In this document: in pieces, positions 56,863-57,500 of the stretch | How the letters are laid out: every line of letters starts with the position of its first letter | How positions within the stretch are numbered: position 1 is the first letter of the stretch | Assembly (NCBI GenBank): GCA_905221605.1 | Contig: CAJNDS010000913.1 | Coordinates: 1-57,500 of the forward strand | DNA length: 57,500 nucleotides | DNA from: Symbiodinium natans | Taxonomy: Eukaryota; Sar; Dinophyceae; Suessiales; Symbiodiniaceae | Direction: 5' to 3' | Made by a program: the position numbers and the translations under genes | The notes under the pieces: generated by a model | Told to the model about the DNA's origin: nothing | Seen by the model: only the letters and a program-made list of their open reading frames with translations | Database searches by the model: none

Positions 56863-56968
56863 TGGGTGGTTGTCAAAATTATGATCCCTTTTGGGGTACC
56901 CTAAATATGAGGTGCTGTGTTACATAAGGGACCCCCAAAAGGGACCATGATTTTGACAGCCACCCACA
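56863..56968. repeat. Short foldback (MITE-like) element with about 38-bp inverted arms
   Basis: The left arm starts TGGGTGGTTGTCAAAATTAT and continues through GATCCCTTTTGGGGTACCC; the right arm is its reverse complement with about four mismatches (GGGACCCCCAAAAGGGACC, ATGATTTTGACAGCCACCCA). The loop is only about 25-30 bp. An ACT trinucleotide lies close to both ends but is offset by one base on the right, so a target duplication is not established. No coding content. Confidence 0.75.
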
Positions 56969-57077
56969 CTTAAAGCACCGTAGACTCATAGACCGTATAG
57001 CAGCATTCTGCAACGGTGCAGAGGTCTCGATCCGTCGCCTTTCGCACCGGGTCAGAAAAAGGCAGCAGCTGACCCAC

Positions 57078-57175
57078 AAATAAGGGGGGTTTACGAAAAT
57101 AGGGGCACCCTATTGGGGGGTCCAAGGGGATTCTATTCTTCTCGGGATATATAAGGGGGGGGAAATGCTCATATA
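57078..57175. repeat. Foldback repeat of the GGGTTTACG family, copy 3
   Basis: GGGGGGTTTACGAAAATAGG continues to GGGGCACCCTATTGGGGGG, then GGGGATTCTATTCTTCTCGG and ATATATAAGGGGGGGG. It shares the start motif and the AATAGGGG/CACCCTATT self-complementarity with copies 1 and 2. Confidence 0.6.
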
Positions 57176-57500
57176 AATTCACCGTTGCTGAACATGCCTT
57201 CGCGATGCCGACTTTGATGTCGAATCTCGTGGAAACTCGGAAAGCGTTTGGCTACAGCTCCTCCCAGAGCTGTCGCGCTCTGCACTGCCTCAGAGGATGC
57301 CAGTCGGAGTTCTCGTGTGACACTGAGAAGTTGGAGGTTCATGGTACTTATGAGCCAATTCTAACTGTACTTATCACCCACTTGTAAGCCCCTTCAAGTG
57401 CCCTAACACGGTTATAAGCGAGTAGGCAAAGTGCACTTGCGGGGCTTGGTTTGAAGCCACCTCGGAGAGCTCTCTCGTTGTAGCTTTGTGGCACCTCCCA
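57176..57500. other. Right edge; no confident gene
   Basis: One + frame (57205-57387) with two possible ATGs is open but has no recognisable content, and the window ends shortly after. Confidence 0.4.

Overview
The window reads as nuclear DNA of a dinoflagellate, most likely Symbiodiniaceae; this is an inference. The signs are mid-range GC, degenerate plant-type TTTAGGG telomere arrays inside the sequence, exons joined by AG|G acceptors with GC and apparently GA donors beside GT, a tandem array of nearly identical intronless genes, and nearly all convincing coding sequence on one strand (+) from about 14 to 55 kb. No bacterial features (operons, ribosome sites, CRISPR, rRNA, tRNA) were seen.

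Layout. 1-690 is a (CAGACACA)n/(CAGACGCA)n microsatellite. 1.5-13.5 kb is a two-copy segmental duplication (units 1741-7812 and 7813-13490) packed with degenerate TTTAGGG repeats. It carries a duplicated 123-residue ORF and a multi-exon gene that looks intact in unit 2 and damaged in unit 1. Unit 1 also holds a 5'-truncated reverse-strand fragment of a ubiquitin-specific protease and a 1.6-kb insertion with a 9-bp minisatellite. Unit 2 is interrupted by a (GAAA)n tract and a 282-bp tandem repeat. From 14 to 25 kb there are scattered + strand exon-like segments of unrecognised genes. 25.6-29.0 kb holds a multi-exon crotonase-fold (enoyl-CoA hydratase/isomerase family) gene whose largest intron is filled with G-tracts and C-tracts. 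29.7-36 kb holds further unrecognised + strand exons.

The two clearest loci are on the right. At 38.1-42.2 kb four tandem intronless copies (period about 1.13-1.14 kb) encode an unrecognised 229-residue, probably secreted protein with two cysteine-rich domains of 14 Cys each. At about 43.7-54.7 kb a gene of many exons encodes UDP-glucose:glycoprotein glucosyltransferase (UGGT), the ER folding sensor, with a clear GT24 catalytic domain. One of its last introns contains a short GGGTTTACG-type foldback repeat whose relatives occur at 14.8, 56.9 and 57.1 kb.

The genes do not form a visible pathway. UGGT and the cysteine-rich proteins would both belong to the secretory route, but their adjacency may be chance. 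Exon boundaries were placed by eye from reading frame, splice phase and remembered family sequences, so coordinates inside split genes are approximate unless exact splice positions are given.
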